Shown here piece by piece: positions 1-7,979 of a stretch of DNA of 17,711 nucleotides. Within the stretch, counting starts at the first letter, position 1. The number at the start of each line of letters is the position of its first letter. Source of the stretch: Bacteroidia bacterium (GTDB taxonomy: Bacteria; Bacteroidota; Bacteroidia; NS11-12g; UBA9320); contig JAKMFK010000055.1 of NCBI GenBank assembly GCA_022425465.1, forward strand, positions 1 to 17,711. The letters are read 5' to 3'. The notes below the pieces were generated by a model. It was not told the origin of the DNA and did not search any database. It was given only the letters and a program-made list of their open reading frames with translations. Position numbers and translations under genes: made by a program.

Positions 1-1331
1 ACATTGGAATTGTTTTAAGTTCCTCATATTTATTATTCACTGTTTTTAATAAAAATAGAATAAATCAGTTATTTGAAGATTCAGCTAATAATCAAAAAAT
101 TCCAATCGAGCGATTTATAACCAACCCTTCTATTCTAACTAATCTTTTATGGAATTATACAGGGGAGAGTAAAAATGATTATTACCTAGCACAGTATTCT
201 ATTTTTGACAAAAATGAAGTCAGTTTTTCAAAAATCAATAAGAATTATGAGCTATTAACTAATTACGAAAGTGACCAAACTCTTCAAACATTAGATTGGT
301 TTAGTGATGGGTTCTTTAAGGTGCACGACATGGGTGAAAGTTATCAAATCAGTGACTTAAGATTTGGATCATTTTCAGGGAAAGGCACAGGGCCTGATGA
401 TTTTTTCTTTCGGTTTATGATCGATGAAGTCGATGAGGGGATATATCGATTAAACGAAGTCCAAAGTGGTCCCTCTGAGGGTAAACGAGATAATCTATTT
501 CCGAAATTATTTGAACGAATTATGGGAATAGATTCGAGTGAGGAGATTCAAATATCTCAAAAGATCGATACGCAAGAACTATTGTCTAATAATCGCAAGT
601 TGATATGGTCAGACGAGTTTGATATAGATGGTCCTGTGGATACATCAAAGTGGTTTCATCAGACAAAGCTTCCATATGGAGGAAGTTGGTTCAATGGGGA
701 AGTTCAACATTACACCAATAGAATGGATAATTCTTATGTTGAAAATGGAAATTTAAAGATTGTGGCAAAAAAAGAAACCTACACAGATCAAGGTTACACA
801 AAAGAATATACTTCTGCTCGGTTGAATTCAAAGTTTGCATTTAAATACGGGCGTGTTGATATTAGAGCCAAACTTCCAACGGGTAAGGGCACGTGGCCGG
901 CCTTTTGGACGTTAGGAAAAAATATTAGTGAAGATGGGGCATATTGGTTCACCAAGGATTTTGGTAATACCTCTTGGCCATCATGTGGAGAAATTGACAT
1001 CATGGAACATTGGGGCAAGGAACAAAATTTAGTAAAAAGTGCTACCCATACTCCATATAGCCATGGAGAAACAATAAATCAAGGGGGAAGAATTATATCG
1101 ACTTGTTCCTCAGAATTTCATACCTATTCACTGGATTGGTCCGAGGAAAGATTAGTTTTTATGATTGATGATGTGATTCATTACGTCTATCAACCTGATG
1201 TAAAAAATAAGGATAACTGGCCCTACACCTTAGAGCAATATCTGCTTTTAAATTTTGCTATTGAGCCTATTATTGAACCTAGCTTTGTTTCCGATGCGAT
1301 TGAAATTGATTATGTTCGGGTTTACAAATAA
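1..1331 (+). CDS. Partial fusion protein: YdjM/DUF457-type membrane hydrolase C-terminus + GH16 beta-glucanase
   Basis: The reading frame is open from base 3 to the stop at 1331 with no interruption, so the gene starts left of the window. The GTG at 321 is internal. Codons from 3 to about 530 read like the C-terminal third of Bacteroidota 'metal-dependent hydrolase' membrane proteins (YdjM/DUF457): a last hydrophobic stretch (IGIVLSSSYLLFTVFN), then the NPSILTNLLW, DWFSDGFF and ISDLRFGSF stretches, ending ERIMG where the stand-alone family normally stops. After a polar linker of about 24 residues comes a complete GH16 domain (about 600-1331) that hydrolyses beta-1,3 or mixed-linkage glucans. 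It has the catalytic signature GEIDIMEHW at 987-1013, with nucleophile Glu at 990 and acid/base Glu at 1005. No signal peptide lies between the halves, so the glucanase is probably carried across and tethered by the upstream membrane domain. The family assignments come from remembered patterns; GH16 is very secure, the YdjM part fairly so. Confidence 0.88.
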   Translation, partial: IGIVLSSSYLLFTVFNKNRINQLFEDSANNQKIPIERFITNPSILTNLLWNYTGESKNDYYLAQYSIFDKNEVSFSKINKNYELLTNYESDQTLQTLDWFSDGFFKVHDMGESYQISDLRFGSFSGKGTGPDDFFFRFMIDEVDEGIYRLNEVQSGPSEGKRDNLFPKLFERIMGIDSSEEIQISQKIDTQELLSNNRKLIWSDEFDIDGPVDTSKWFHQTKLPYGGSWFNGEVQHYTNRMDNSYVENGNLKIVAKKETYTDQGYTKEYTSARLNSKFAFKYGRVDIRAKLPTGKGTWPAFWTLGKNISEDGAYWFTKDFGNTSWPSCGEIDIMEHWGKEQNLVKSATHTPYSHGETINQGGRIISTCSSEFHTYSLDWSEERLVFMIDDVIHYVYQPDVKNKDNWPYTLEQYLLLNFAIEPIIEPSFVSDAIEIDYVRVYK

Positions 1332-1354
1332 TAGATTCATAAAAAAGAAGTCTC

Positions 1355-1945
1355 TTATTTTAAAGTTTCTAACTCAACAATCACCTCATTTCTACGATTG
1401 TAAGTTTCGTACGGGGCATTGTATCCTAGAAAGTAGAATTTTTGTGTAAAGGATATGTTGTTAGATTCAAGTGCGTCAATTAATTCACTTTTATATCTAT
1501 TTATTTTTTTTTGATCAGCCCATCCACCAAAAGTGATGGCAGCAACGGTTTTGGGAGGCTCTTTTCTAAATTTGATTTCTTTGGAATTGGGTTCAGGTAA
1601 CGTTTCTTTATTTTCTTCAGGTACCATAAACATCACGGTCATCGAATCTTCCAAAGACATGGCTACAGGAGAAGTCATGGCTATTTTTTCGTTGGTTTTA
1701 TTATTACCAAAAATGTAACCTGCTAAAATGGAAAACCCATTACTAGAGGCATTTTCATACCGGTTGGTTGGGAGAGTTACCGATGTGAAAAGTCTTGATT
1801 CGTAGTTGCGAATTTCAAATTTATCATACTTTTTGACTATGGTGTAGGGGTAAGTTTCGATATCTTTTTGTGTCTTCAGTGCAAAAAGTTGAACGATTAC
1901 AAAAACCAGTATGAGGGTTCCGAGGATTGAAATAACTATTTTCAT
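1355..1945 (-). CDS. SOUL family heme-binding protein, membrane-anchored
   Basis: The 196-residue product has an uncleaved-looking N-terminal hydrophobic segment (about residues 3-23), followed by a SOUL domain: ETYPYTIVKKYDKFEIRNYE near the start, AGYIFGNNKTNEKIAMTSPV in the middle, and the FMVPEEN and AAITFGGWAD stretches. SOUL/HEBP proteins bind tetrapyrroles or hydrophobic ligands, and the bacterial members are mostly uncharacterised. The N-terminal segment suggests anchoring in the inner membrane with the domain in the periplasm. Its ATG lies about 50 bp after the YceI gene stop on the same strand, so the two are probably one transcript. It is convergent with the GH16 fusion gene (23 bp between stops). 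The family is clear; ligand and role are not visible from sequence. Confidence 0.88.
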   Translation of the reverse strand: MKIVISILGTLILVFVIVQLFALKTQKDIETYPYTIVKKYDKFEIRNYESRLFTSVTLPTNRYENASSNGFSILAGYIFGNNKTNEKIAMTSPVAMSLEDSMTVMFMVPEENKETLPEPNSKEIKFRKEPPKTVAAITFGGWADQKKINRYKSELIDALESNNISFTQKFYFLGYNAPYETYNRRNEVIVELETLK

Positions 1946-1995
1946 AAATAAATAACCAATTCACGCATGTAATAGTTCTTTTTAAGTCCAATAGG

Positions 1996-2622
1996 TCACT
2001 CTATACCTATTAGCACAATGTCAAATTGAATAGCATCATCGATTAGACGATCTGCTAGATTTTTAAAGAAGCTACCACTTTTGTATGTCACTCCCCAAAG
2101 CGTCCGATCAATAGAGAATGTTGAACCTGCCATTATTTTCTCATTCGTTTGAGATAGGGTGTATGGGATGGTTATGGACTTAGTTATATTTTTAATTTCA
2201 AGATTAGCTTTGAGACTATCTGGTGTGGAGGAAGTGATTTCTAATGTCGCTTCTGGGTAATTATTAGTTTCAAAGAAATCATCATTGGTGAGGTGTTTTT
2301 TAAGTTTACTTTTCCCCTTCTCGCTCATGTCCTCATCGGTTACTAGAATAGAATTCATATCAATAGTAAACTGACCACCTGTTATGGTACCATCGCTAAT
2401 TTTGAGGATACCTTTTTTGATTTGTACTGTTCCAACGTGGATGTCACCCGTTGGCTTACTTCCTTTCCAGAAGACAGTACTTGAATCAGAATCAATGACG
2501 TAGTGTTTTCCTTCAAGGGTTGTTGTAAGAGCTTGTTCTGCTTCAGAAGTATTGGTTGTAGAAGACGGGTTATTGCATGCAACAATAGCTGCAATAACAA
2601 TAGTTAATAATAAATTTTTCAT
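1996..2622 (-). CDS. YceI-family lipid-binding lipoprotein
   Basis: The 208-residue product has a lipoprotein signal peptide with the acceptor Cys at residue 16 (IVAC), then a Ser/Thr-rich linker and a YceI domain from about residue 40. Typical features are YVIDSDSSTVFWKGSKPTG, the FTIDMNSI strand, the DFFETNNYPEATLEI stretch and a closing FDIVLIGIE strand. YceI proteins are lipocalin-like barrels that bind polyisoprenoids or other lipids in the periplasm. The residues after the Cys (N-N-P-S) do not form the K-(D/E)2 surface-export signal, so a periplasm-facing location is more likely. It is probably the first gene of a YceI-SOUL pair. The intergenic stretch upstream carries two degenerate tRNA-tail-like repeats. 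Confidence 0.9.
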   Translation of the reverse strand: MKNLLLTIVIAAIVACNNPSSTTNTSEAEQALTTTLEGKHYVIDSDSSTVFWKGSKPTGDIHVGTVQIKKGILKISDGTITGGQFTIDMNSILVTDEDMSEKGKSKLKKHLTNDDFFETNNYPEATLEITSSTPDSLKANLEIKNITKSITIPYTLSQTNEKIMAGSTFSIDRTLWGVTYKSGSFFKNLADRLIDDAIQFDIVLIGIE

Positions 2623-2740
2623 AAGATGTTTTTGAAAAAACGCATGAATTTGTAATCGGTTTTACTTCATGGATTATTTTAAACGAGTCTTTTTATAATA
2701 GCGTATTTAAATAAATCAGATTTTAACGGATAAAAATTTT

Positions 2741-2828
2741 TGTGGACCTAAACGTCCTTATTTCGAACTTTTCAGAAAGTTTAATTACTTTTATTTTTGG
2801 TGGGCCTCTCGGTCCCAGTTTCGAACTT
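2741..2828 (-). repeat. Two degenerate tRNA-3'-tail-like copies
   Basis: Two related stretches, 2741-2770 and about 2797-2828, share the layout gtggacc/gtgggcc, a tcc block and then tttcgaactt, about 57 bp apart. On the minus strand the second copy reads as a T-loop-like GTTCGAAA followed by a tail ending GGCCCACCA. That is the same 9-base end as the tRNA-Val gene 530 bp away in the same orientation; with the flanking T's the match is 11 bases. No matching 5' tRNA half exists, so these are not functional tRNAs. They resemble the duplicated tRNA tails left by integration events. The similarity is short and could be chance for the first copy. Confidence 0.45.
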
Positions 2829-2842
2829 CTTTTGTATGATAT

Positions 2843-3262
2843 TTAAATAGTCCCTTTTTTTGACCCATAGGCAGCTAGGTTAACTGCTAAGATAAGAAGA
2901 ATAAATACTGGAATTGGAGGACCTCCTTCTAAGAAAATCGTGTTGAACAATGCTGAAAGTAATAATCCACACGCACATAGGAGAGTATGTCCTCTCAAAA
3001 CTTTTCTTGCTGATTGTAAATCTACAAGGTTTCGTAAAGATACAAGCATCAACCCAATTCCAATATTGAATGCTCCAACAGTGTCTACTGTACTTGCTAG
3101 AACCAAATAAATTCCATCGGTTAATTCTTGTCCAGGAGCTTTTTTCGCGAGTTGTTCTGCAAGAATCCCTGTCTTTCCAACGATTACAGCTTGGACCCAT
3201 AAAAAAGTACCTATTAAAAGATGAATACATCCATTAATGGTAAAAATCAATTTAATTTTCAT
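2843..3262 (-). CDS. Small four-helix membrane protein, function unknown
   Basis: From the ATG at 3262 the product is 139 residues with four likely membrane helices, at about residues 5-27, 50-76, 91-110 and 117-135. An ATG eight codons upstream (3286) is also in frame, but the 3262 start directly precedes the hydrophobic MKIKLIFTINGC and follows an A/T-rich leader, so I prefer it. Topology and size recall DoxX/DUF4345-like proteins, but I see no diagnostic motif and give no function. A conserved-looking GGPPIP turn precedes the last helix. The gene lies alone between tRNA-Val and a copy of that tRNA's tail. Confidence 0.7.
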   Translation of the reverse strand: MKIKLIFTINGCIHLLIGTFLWVQAVIVGKTGILAEQLAKKAPGQELTDGIYLVLASTVDTVGAFNIGIGLMLVSLRNLVDLQSARKVLRGHTLLCACGLLLSALFNTIFLEGGPPIPVFILLILAVNLAAYGSKKGTI

Positions 3263-3295
3263 TTTATAAATTTTTTTAAGGGGCATAAATAAGCG

Positions 3296-3316
3296 AAAAC
3301 TATCTCAAAATGAGAT
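3296..3316 (-). terminator. Likely terminator after tRNA-Val
   Basis: On the minus strand ATCTCA-TTT-TGAGAT is followed by AGTTTT, just beyond the tRNA 3' end. The six-pair stem with a short T run is a modest intrinsic terminator. Confidence 0.5.
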
Positions 3317-3327
3317 GGATTCCGCTT

Positions 3328-3405
3328 TGGTGGGCCATACTGGACTCGAACCAGTGACTTCTACCCTGTCAAGGTAACACTCTAAACCAACTGAGTTAAT
3401 GGCCC
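3328..3405 (-). tRNA. tRNA-Val (anticodon GAC), CCA encoded
   Basis: Read on the minus strand, the gene folds as a full cloverleaf. The acceptor GGGCCAT pairs with ATGGCCC, the D-stem ACTC with GAGT, and the anticodon stem TTACC with GGTAG. The loop TTGACAG gives anticodon GAC (valine, GUC/GUU codons), and the T-arm is ACTGG-TTCGAGT-CCAGT. The discriminator A and CCA are encoded (3328-3331). A TAACTTTG box lies just upstream. Confidence 0.95.
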
Positions 3406-3416
3406 TAAAAAGCCCT

Positions 3417-3424
3417 CAAAGTTA
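3417..3424 (-). promoter_or_regulatory. -7 promoter box for tRNA-Val
   Basis: TAACTTTG on the minus strand fits the Bacteroidota -7 consensus TAnnTTTG and lies 12 bp before the tRNA 5' end. No clear -33 TTTG is visible. Confidence 0.5.
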
Positions 3425-3451
3425 TGATTTTATTAAGATGTAGTTGGTTGT

Positions 3452-4429
3452 TTATTCTTTTATAAACTTCCAACTTTGACTTGAATTATCCGAAAAACTT
3501 AAAAAGTAAATGCCTTTTGGAATGTTGGTTAAATCAATAGTAGTGTTGTTTGAATTAATTTCACCAGAAGCTATATTCCTTCCTAGTTGGTCGTAAATAG
3601 TGTACTCAGATCCAAGATCATTCGCTTTTGCAGTAATGTGTATATTGTTTTTAACAGGGTTTGGGTAGATTGAAATATCCTTATTTTTTAATCCGTTTAC
3701 ATTTAATGGACCTCCGATAACAAATTTGGTGACTTTAACGGGATTGCTTGGAGGACACGCTCCAGATTGTGTCATTGTTGAACTTTGAACTACTGGAGTT
3801 GCATACCCTTCAACCCACCATTGGTATGCATCATAGTAAGTCATACAAGGTGAAGAACCAATTTGACGATCTGTCCAAGTTCTTCTTGAACGTATAAGCA
3901 CAGCATTATTATGAACGGTATTGTCTGGCATTGTAATCGTTCCACTGGATATAGCTTCAGTAATTGCACGGTCATCTCTTATTAAGTATGGTGGGCCGTT
4001 TGGCACAGTAAATGGAACTTCTTTTTCAAAATCAGTATGTTCATCTCCAACATTAAAAGGATATGGGTTCAATACCAATGAATTTTCATAGGAAGAAGTG
4101 AGTACAGAGATTTCACCATGGAATGTATATTCAGTATTACTAAATCCAAGAAAAAATTGGTTTCCGTCTTCATACTTAACGTGAGTAGCATTAGGATAAT
4201 TGCTAGCTTGGCTTGAGGTATTGATTGGAGCAATATGTATGGTAGCTTTCGAAGTAGTTGAAATGGATGAGAAATCCCAATCTCCTTCATTTGAAAAGCT
4301 AATGGTGTTATCTACGATACCAACTTCATAATAAACGCCTGCTTCAGGAATAGTTGGTGAGGTAATTGATTGAGAGAAGATGGATGGTGCTGCGGTGAGC
4401 AAAGAACTGATTAGTAATATTTTTTTCAT
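3452..4429 (-). CDS. Secreted protein with T9SS type A sorting domain
   Basis: The 325-residue product has a signal peptide (about residues 1-20, cleaved after FSQ). A body of about 230 residues, mostly beta-rich, has no motif I recognise. A C-terminal sorting domain occupies about residues 255-325. The CTD has the classic landmarks: IYPNPVKNNIHI, YTIYDQLGRNIASG, NIPKGIYFLSFS and a basic end (WKFIKE). Proteins of this kind cross the outer membrane through the type IX system and are released or attached to the surface after CTD removal. The gene is followed at once by the tRNA-Val region and has its own leader. The molecular role is unknown; export by T9SS is well supported. Confidence 0.88.
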   Translation of the reverse strand: MKKILLISSLLTAAPSIFSQSITSPTIPEAGVYYEVGIVDNTISFSNEGDWDFSSISTTSKATIHIAPINTSSQASNYPNATHVKYEDGNQFFLGFSNTEYTFHGEISVLTSSYENSLVLNPYPFNVGDEHTDFEKEVPFTVPNGPPYLIRDDRAITEAISSGTITMPDNTVHNNAVLIRSRRTWTDRQIGSSPCMTYYDAYQWWVEGYATPVVQSSTMTQSGACPPSNPVKVTKFVIGGPLNVNGLKNKDISIYPNPVKNNIHITAKANDLGSEYTIYDQLGRNIASGEINSNNTTIDLTNIPKGIYFLSFSDNSSQSWKFIKE

Positions 4430-4454
4430 GATATAAAGATTGCCCTACTCGTTT

Positions 4455-4483
4455 GGCTTTTCGGAAATCGCCTCGTTTTTTTT
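4455..4483 (+). terminator. Hairpin plus T-run in a divergent intergenic region
   Basis: GGC (4455-4457) pairs with GCC (4470-4472), with an inner TTT/AAA pairing around TCGG; a run of eight T's follows on the plus strand. No plus-strand gene ends here. It could equally be leader structure for the minus-strand gene starting at 4429. Confidence 0.25.
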
Positions 4484-4668
4484 GAGTGTTATCTGACCTA
4501 CACTTTATTGTGTCTTAACCAAAATTACAATTAATTTGAAAAATTTACAAAAAGACACTGCAATTAGCTTATTTATTGTAAAAAATTGGAGATCTATTTT
4601 ATTAAACAATGGTTTTTATAAATTAAACTATATAATCTGAAGTAATTTTTTTAATTAGACATAATCAA

Positions 4669-4676
4669 TAAATTTG
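4669..4676 (+). promoter_or_regulatory. TAAATTTG box directly before a start codon
   Basis: A TAnnTTTG match ends 3 bp before the ATG at 4680. If it is a real -7 box, the transcript would have almost no leader. No -33 TTTG is seen at the usual spacing. Confidence 0.3.
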
Positions 4677-4679
4677 AAC

Positions 4680-6005
4680 ATGCCAAAAACTATATTATTA
4701 CCTATTTTTTTATTGACTTTTTTTACTCTATCTGCTCAAAAACCGGAAAATGATGATTGTTCAGCAGCTGTTGACCTAACTGATATTCTTCCAAATGCAA
4801 TTGGTCAAACAAGTACAAGTAAATTGTATACTAATGTTGGATCCACTGGGGAAACGTGGCTTTACCCAGCATTAAAGAATTGTGGTTGGTATGACAAAGA
4901 CTTTACTGGGGAAGCCATTAAATGTTTTTGCCCTGAATGTGGTGAAAAATCATGTGATTACCCAAGTGTTGACCAAACAGTTTGGTTCAAGTTTACAGGA
5001 GATGGGGACGATTATCATGTAAGAGTTCGCGGGAGTTCGGTAGACCCCAATGCCACAATGACTAATTCGCAAATGTCAATTTTAACAGGAAGTTGTGAAA
5101 ATTTTAAAATTGAGACAGCGAGTGACGATGAGTGGGGTTGGTGGAATATGTTCAATTCTGGAAGAACATTATCTACAAAAAAAGGAGTGGAATACTACAT
5201 TGTGGTTGATGGACACCGGATTGATTCTGTAACTGTTAGAGAAGGTAGTTTTAGACTTACGTTTACTAAAATAACTTCAATTAAGGATTATGATGATTGT
5301 GACAATCCGCTATCTATTACTGAGTTATTCTCTAAGAGGGAGAATAGTATTGGACCGTTTCATCATTCAGGTGAAAATGGGGGTCTAAATCCAGATGAGC
5401 AAAATGTTGCTCCTTGCTGGACTGATAACAGTGAAAATTTTTCAGCTTGGTACTCATTTGAAGGGGTTAATGGATTTACGACAATAAAACCTACAGATTG
5501 TAATGGAGTGAGTTTTTTTGGAGGGAATATGATTCAAATGGCTCTTTATGAAGGAGATTGTTCATCAGACTTAAAATTAGTTGGTTGTAATGATGGAGCT
5601 ACGGGTTGGCCAAATACATGGGCTAATTTATCATTTAGTCCAGATCCATCGAAAAAATACCTATTAAGAGTTGATAGTAGAGAATTCTATTTTCAAGGGA
5701 TGACTTTTTATCCTGAAGGTTCCTATTGCATATCCGCAAGCACCACTGGTGGGCTTCAAGAGACTTTCAGTTCAAAATTTAATCTAAACTTAATTACGAA
5801 AGGAAGCACCAAGATTGTTCAATGGGATGAATCACATGGTGAGGTAAATTTACAACTACTTGACGCAATTGGCAGAACTATTTGGTCTTCATTTAATATT
5901 CAAGCAAATTCAGCCCAATTACCTACACTAATACCAGGAAATTATATACTCAGTGCCTATGATAAAAAAGGAAACCGAGGCAAGGTATTGGTTCCGATTA
6001 ATTAA
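4680..6005 (+). CDS. Secreted two-module protein with T9SS-like C-terminus
   Basis: From the ATG at 4680 the product has 441 residues. The TTG two codons earlier is unlikely because the signal peptide MPKTILLPIFLLTFFTLSAQ begins cleanly at the ATG. Two related modules follow, each opening with a DDC motif (NDDCSAAVDL; YDDCDNPLSI) and containing a VWFKF/AWYSF strand and a late Cys (ILTGSC; LYEGDC). Such modules are frequent in secreted Bacteroidota proteins and are probably adhesive beta-sandwiches; this is inference. Module one carries an unusual CFCPECGEKSC cluster. The last 75 or so residues (VNLQLLDAIGRTIWSS, LIPGNYILSAYDKKGNRGKVLV) form a slightly degenerate T9SS type A sorting domain. 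A strong terminator follows the stop. Confidence 0.85.
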   Translation: MPKTILLPIFLLTFFTLSAQKPENDDCSAAVDLTDILPNAIGQTSTSKLYTNVGSTGETWLYPALKNCGWYDKDFTGEAIKCFCPECGEKSCDYPSVDQTVWFKFTGDGDDYHVRVRGSSVDPNATMTNSQMSILTGSCENFKIETASDDEWGWWNMFNSGRTLSTKKGVEYYIVVDGHRIDSVTVREGSFRLTFTKITSIKDYDDCDNPLSITELFSKRENSIGPFHHSGENGGLNPDEQNVAPCWTDNSENFSAWYSFEGVNGFTTIKPTDCNGVSFFGGNMIQMALYEGDCSSDLKLVGCNDGATGWPNTWANLSFSPDPSKKYLLRVDSREFYFQGMTFYPEGSYCISASTTGGLQETFSSKFNLNLITKGSTKIVQWDESHGEVNLQLLDAIGRTIWSSFNIQANSAQLPTLIPGNYILSAYDKKGNRGKVLVPIN

Positions 6006-6029
6006 TTTTTGAAACGAATAACTAATTTA

Positions 6030-6063
6030 AACAAGGAATAGGAAACTATTCCTTGTTTTGTTT
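6030..6063 (+). terminator. Strong intrinsic terminator
   Basis: A perfect 12-bp stem (6030-6041 with 6046-6057) around a GAAA loop runs into a T-rich tail. It ends the upstream secreted-protein gene. Confidence 0.85.
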
Positions 6064-6091
6064 GTGAGTAGTTTTTGACATAGACACCTAA

Positions 6092-6114
6092 TTATCCATC
6101 CACTAAATGGATAA
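6092..6114. terminator. Hairpin at the end of the beta-barrel gene
   Basis: TTATCCAT (6092-6099) pairs with ATGGATAA (6107-6114), just after the minus-strand stop at 6120. There is no good T-run in the minus direction, so terminator function is uncertain. Confidence 0.35.
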
Positions 6115-6119
6115 AAATC

Positions 6120-7040
6120 TTAGTCTAAATAAACCCTGTAGCATAATTCAAGCCGATGAAATTGGCCATTTTCAAAATCAGTGTTCAGTTGCTTTCTATT
6201 GTCACCAAAACGGAATAAGCTCAGCCCAAAATCAATTTTATCTTCATTTTTATAAATACGAAACGAACGTCCAAGAGATAGCCCTGATATAGCTCTTATG
6301 ATTATCCCCTTGATTGGTTCGTAGCTCAGATGAGCTCCCACTTCGTTTGATAAATGATGCATGTACAGATTATCTTGCGATATAAGTAAGTTAGAGCTAT
6401 TCAAATTGTACGATTTGACAGTAGCTCTCCAATTTATCCCTGTTGTTACCTTGGGTGATAATGTGTAATTAATCTTGGCGTAAGAAGGGATAATGACATC
6501 CATTTCCCAGTTGTTTTTTTGATAATAAAACCCAAAGAGAGGAACCAAGAAAGGACCAAATAAATCCCCATTCATATATGCTCCGAACTTGTATGTTAGA
6601 AATTCATTTCTTTTCTTTTTGACCAAACCTAATGCTCCTAATTGAAAATCTGAACGATTTACTTCTTCATTAAAACTCGAGGCTAATTTGGGCAACAATA
6701 TGTAGGTAGCACTCCACTTATCTGAATAGACGATATTCATTCCTGCTTTTACTATGACTGATGAAACAGGCATTGATGGAGTATTTCCCCAAAATCGCGT
6801 ATCAATTTGGTCGAAAACAATTCCAGAAATTAATGCATTTTTATTTTTTAATTGAATAGGAATAGTGAGGTTGATATGAGTCTTTGCCACTCTTGAAGTG
6901 TTTGAGTCTGTTGCGATAGATTGATCTTTAAAGTTATTTTGTGGGGTGTTAGTATATTCAGTATGAACGAGATCAATATAATTCTGAGCATACCCGCTCA
7001 GGAATGTCATCATAATCATTAAGATGAATTTAAATTTCAT
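6120..7040 (-). CDS. Predicted outer-membrane beta-barrel protein (DUF6268-like)
   Basis: The 306-residue product has a signal peptide (about 1-19, MKFKFILMIMMTFLSGYAQ). The rest is alternating hydrophobic/polar strands with aromatic residues at the ends, as in an outer-membrane barrel: WSATYILLPKLASSF, FGPFLVPLFGFYYQK, WEMDVIIPSYAKINY. The final FHRLELCYRVYLD resembles a closing strand. The pattern matches what I know as DUF6268 in Bacteroidota, which has no established function; the family name is less certain than the barrel prediction. A TATACTTG box lies just upstream of the ATG. The gene is convergent with the secreted-protein gene to its left. Confidence 0.72.
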   Translation of the reverse strand: MKFKFILMIMMTFLSGYAQNYIDLVHTEYTNTPQNNFKDQSIATDSNTSRVAKTHINLTIPIQLKNKNALISGIVFDQIDTRFWGNTPSMPVSSVIVKAGMNIVYSDKWSATYILLPKLASSFNEEVNRSDFQLGALGLVKKKRNEFLTYKFGAYMNGDLFGPFLVPLFGFYYQKNNWEMDVIIPSYAKINYTLSPKVTTGINWRATVKSYNLNSSNLLISQDNLYMHHLSNEVGAHLSYEPIKGIIIRAISGLSLGRSFRIYKNEDKIDFGLSLFRFGDNRKQLNTDFENGQFHRLELCYRVYLD

Positions 7041-7045
7041 TTTTA

Positions 7046-7053
7046 CAAGTATA
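7046..7053 (-). promoter_or_regulatory. Possible -7 box (TATACTTG) for the beta-barrel gene
   Basis: One mismatch to TAnnTTTG, 5 bp before the ATG at 7040. Position suggests a very short leader; evidence is weak. Confidence 0.3.
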
Positions 7054-7108
7054 GTGCGTTTTTGATTGCAGTGAAATTTTAATAAATTAATTCAATCTGC
7101 ATTATTTT

Positions 7109-7957
7109 TTAGTGTATTATTTCAATTCGAGTTTGAATTAATTTATGAATGATTCCATTCTCGAAAGTTGAATCATCAATACTAGTTTCAAATATCCCTG
7201 CGAATTTGTATAACCTAAATCCTAAATTGTCAATACTTCGAGGAAATGTGATCCTTTTTACATTATTTGATATAACACTATTGAACCAAGATTCATACTT
7301 GTCTTTATCCTTGCATTTTTCGGTTATGATTTTACCGTCGCTACTGATTTTATTATCCCATTCATCATTTTCATAGAATTTGGGAAACCAAAGATTATGG
7401 TTGGGATATATTTTACTTTTAAACCAAGCCTGTTGAACAGATTTATAGTTTTGACCCAAGCAATTACAAGCGTCTACAATCCTTCTAAATGATGGATTTT
7501 CGTTGACGTCCAAGTATCCTTTCTCTTGGAAATAGAGAGGATTAAATTCTTTTTCTAAGTCCCATGGTTCCCATTCATCATTTCTTTCTTTGATTTCAAT
7601 ATTTTTCCTAATTCGTTCTACCAGAGATTCTACTTGATTATCAATTTTGGTTAAATCTTCTGTTATTTTTATTCGATGAATTTCATGATTTGTGGCTTGA
7701 ATAATGTCTGATTCTCTGTTTATATCTAATTTTTTTTGCTTTTTATGGAAAGGTTCATCGATTTCAATGTGTAATTTTAATTGTGGAAAATACATGTCAG
7801 TTAATGCATGACCATCTGGTCTATTGACATACTGTTGGGTCATAAACTTTAGATCATTACGATTTAGTCTGTGGTAGATTCGAGTAACTACATAATTCTC
7901 ATAGTTTTTCTTATTAGTCTTAGCAATTTGACTAATAATATATTCTCTTTTTGTCAT
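7109..7957 (-). CDS. AbaSI/PvuRts1I-like modification-dependent restriction endonuclease
   Basis: The 282-residue product resembles the AbaSI/PvuRts1I family, which cuts DNA near 5-hydroxymethylcytosine or glucosylated 5hmC and so acts against phages with modified genomes. The N-terminal Vsr-like PD-(D/E)xK nuclease region shows FMTQQYVNRPDGHALTDMYF with D54, then LHIEIDEPFHKKQKK (E65, D67, E68, H71) and a conserved-looking DINRESDIIQATNHEIHRI stretch. The C-terminal third (about 240-282, LYKFAGIFETSIDDS and the TRIEI end) fits the SRA-like modified-base reader. Length is close to the family's usual 280-320. No methyltransferase or second subunit is adjacent, as expected for a type IV-like system. 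An imperfect palindrome lies just upstream. The family call rests on remembered motifs. Confidence 0.75.
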   Translation of the reverse strand: MTKREYIISQIAKTNKKNYENYVVTRIYHRLNRNDLKFMTQQYVNRPDGHALTDMYFPQLKLHIEIDEPFHKKQKKLDINRESDIIQATNHEIHRIKITEDLTKIDNQVESLVERIRKNIEIKERNDEWEPWDLEKEFNPLYFQEKGYLDVNENPSFRRIVDACNCLGQNYKSVQQAWFKSKIYPNHNLWFPKFYENDEWDNKISSDGKIITEKCKDKDKYESWFNSVISNNVKRITFPRSIDNLGFRLYKFAGIFETSIDDSTFENGIIHKLIQTRIEIIH

Positions 7958-7979
7958 TTTTGGTAATCTAAAATTCGAA

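Noticed and set aside
321..323. GTG at 321 as the start of the GH16 gene
   Set aside because: The frame is open and clearly coding back to the window edge with family-typical sequence, so the GTG is internal.
2741..2828. A second tRNA gene near 2800
   Set aside because: Only the tail and a T-loop-like part are present; no acceptor 5' strand, D-arm or anticodon arm can be found in the neighbouring bases.
4440..4490. Riboswitch in the leader of the T9SS protein gene
   Set aside because: There is one hairpin only, and no known aptamer pattern could be matched.
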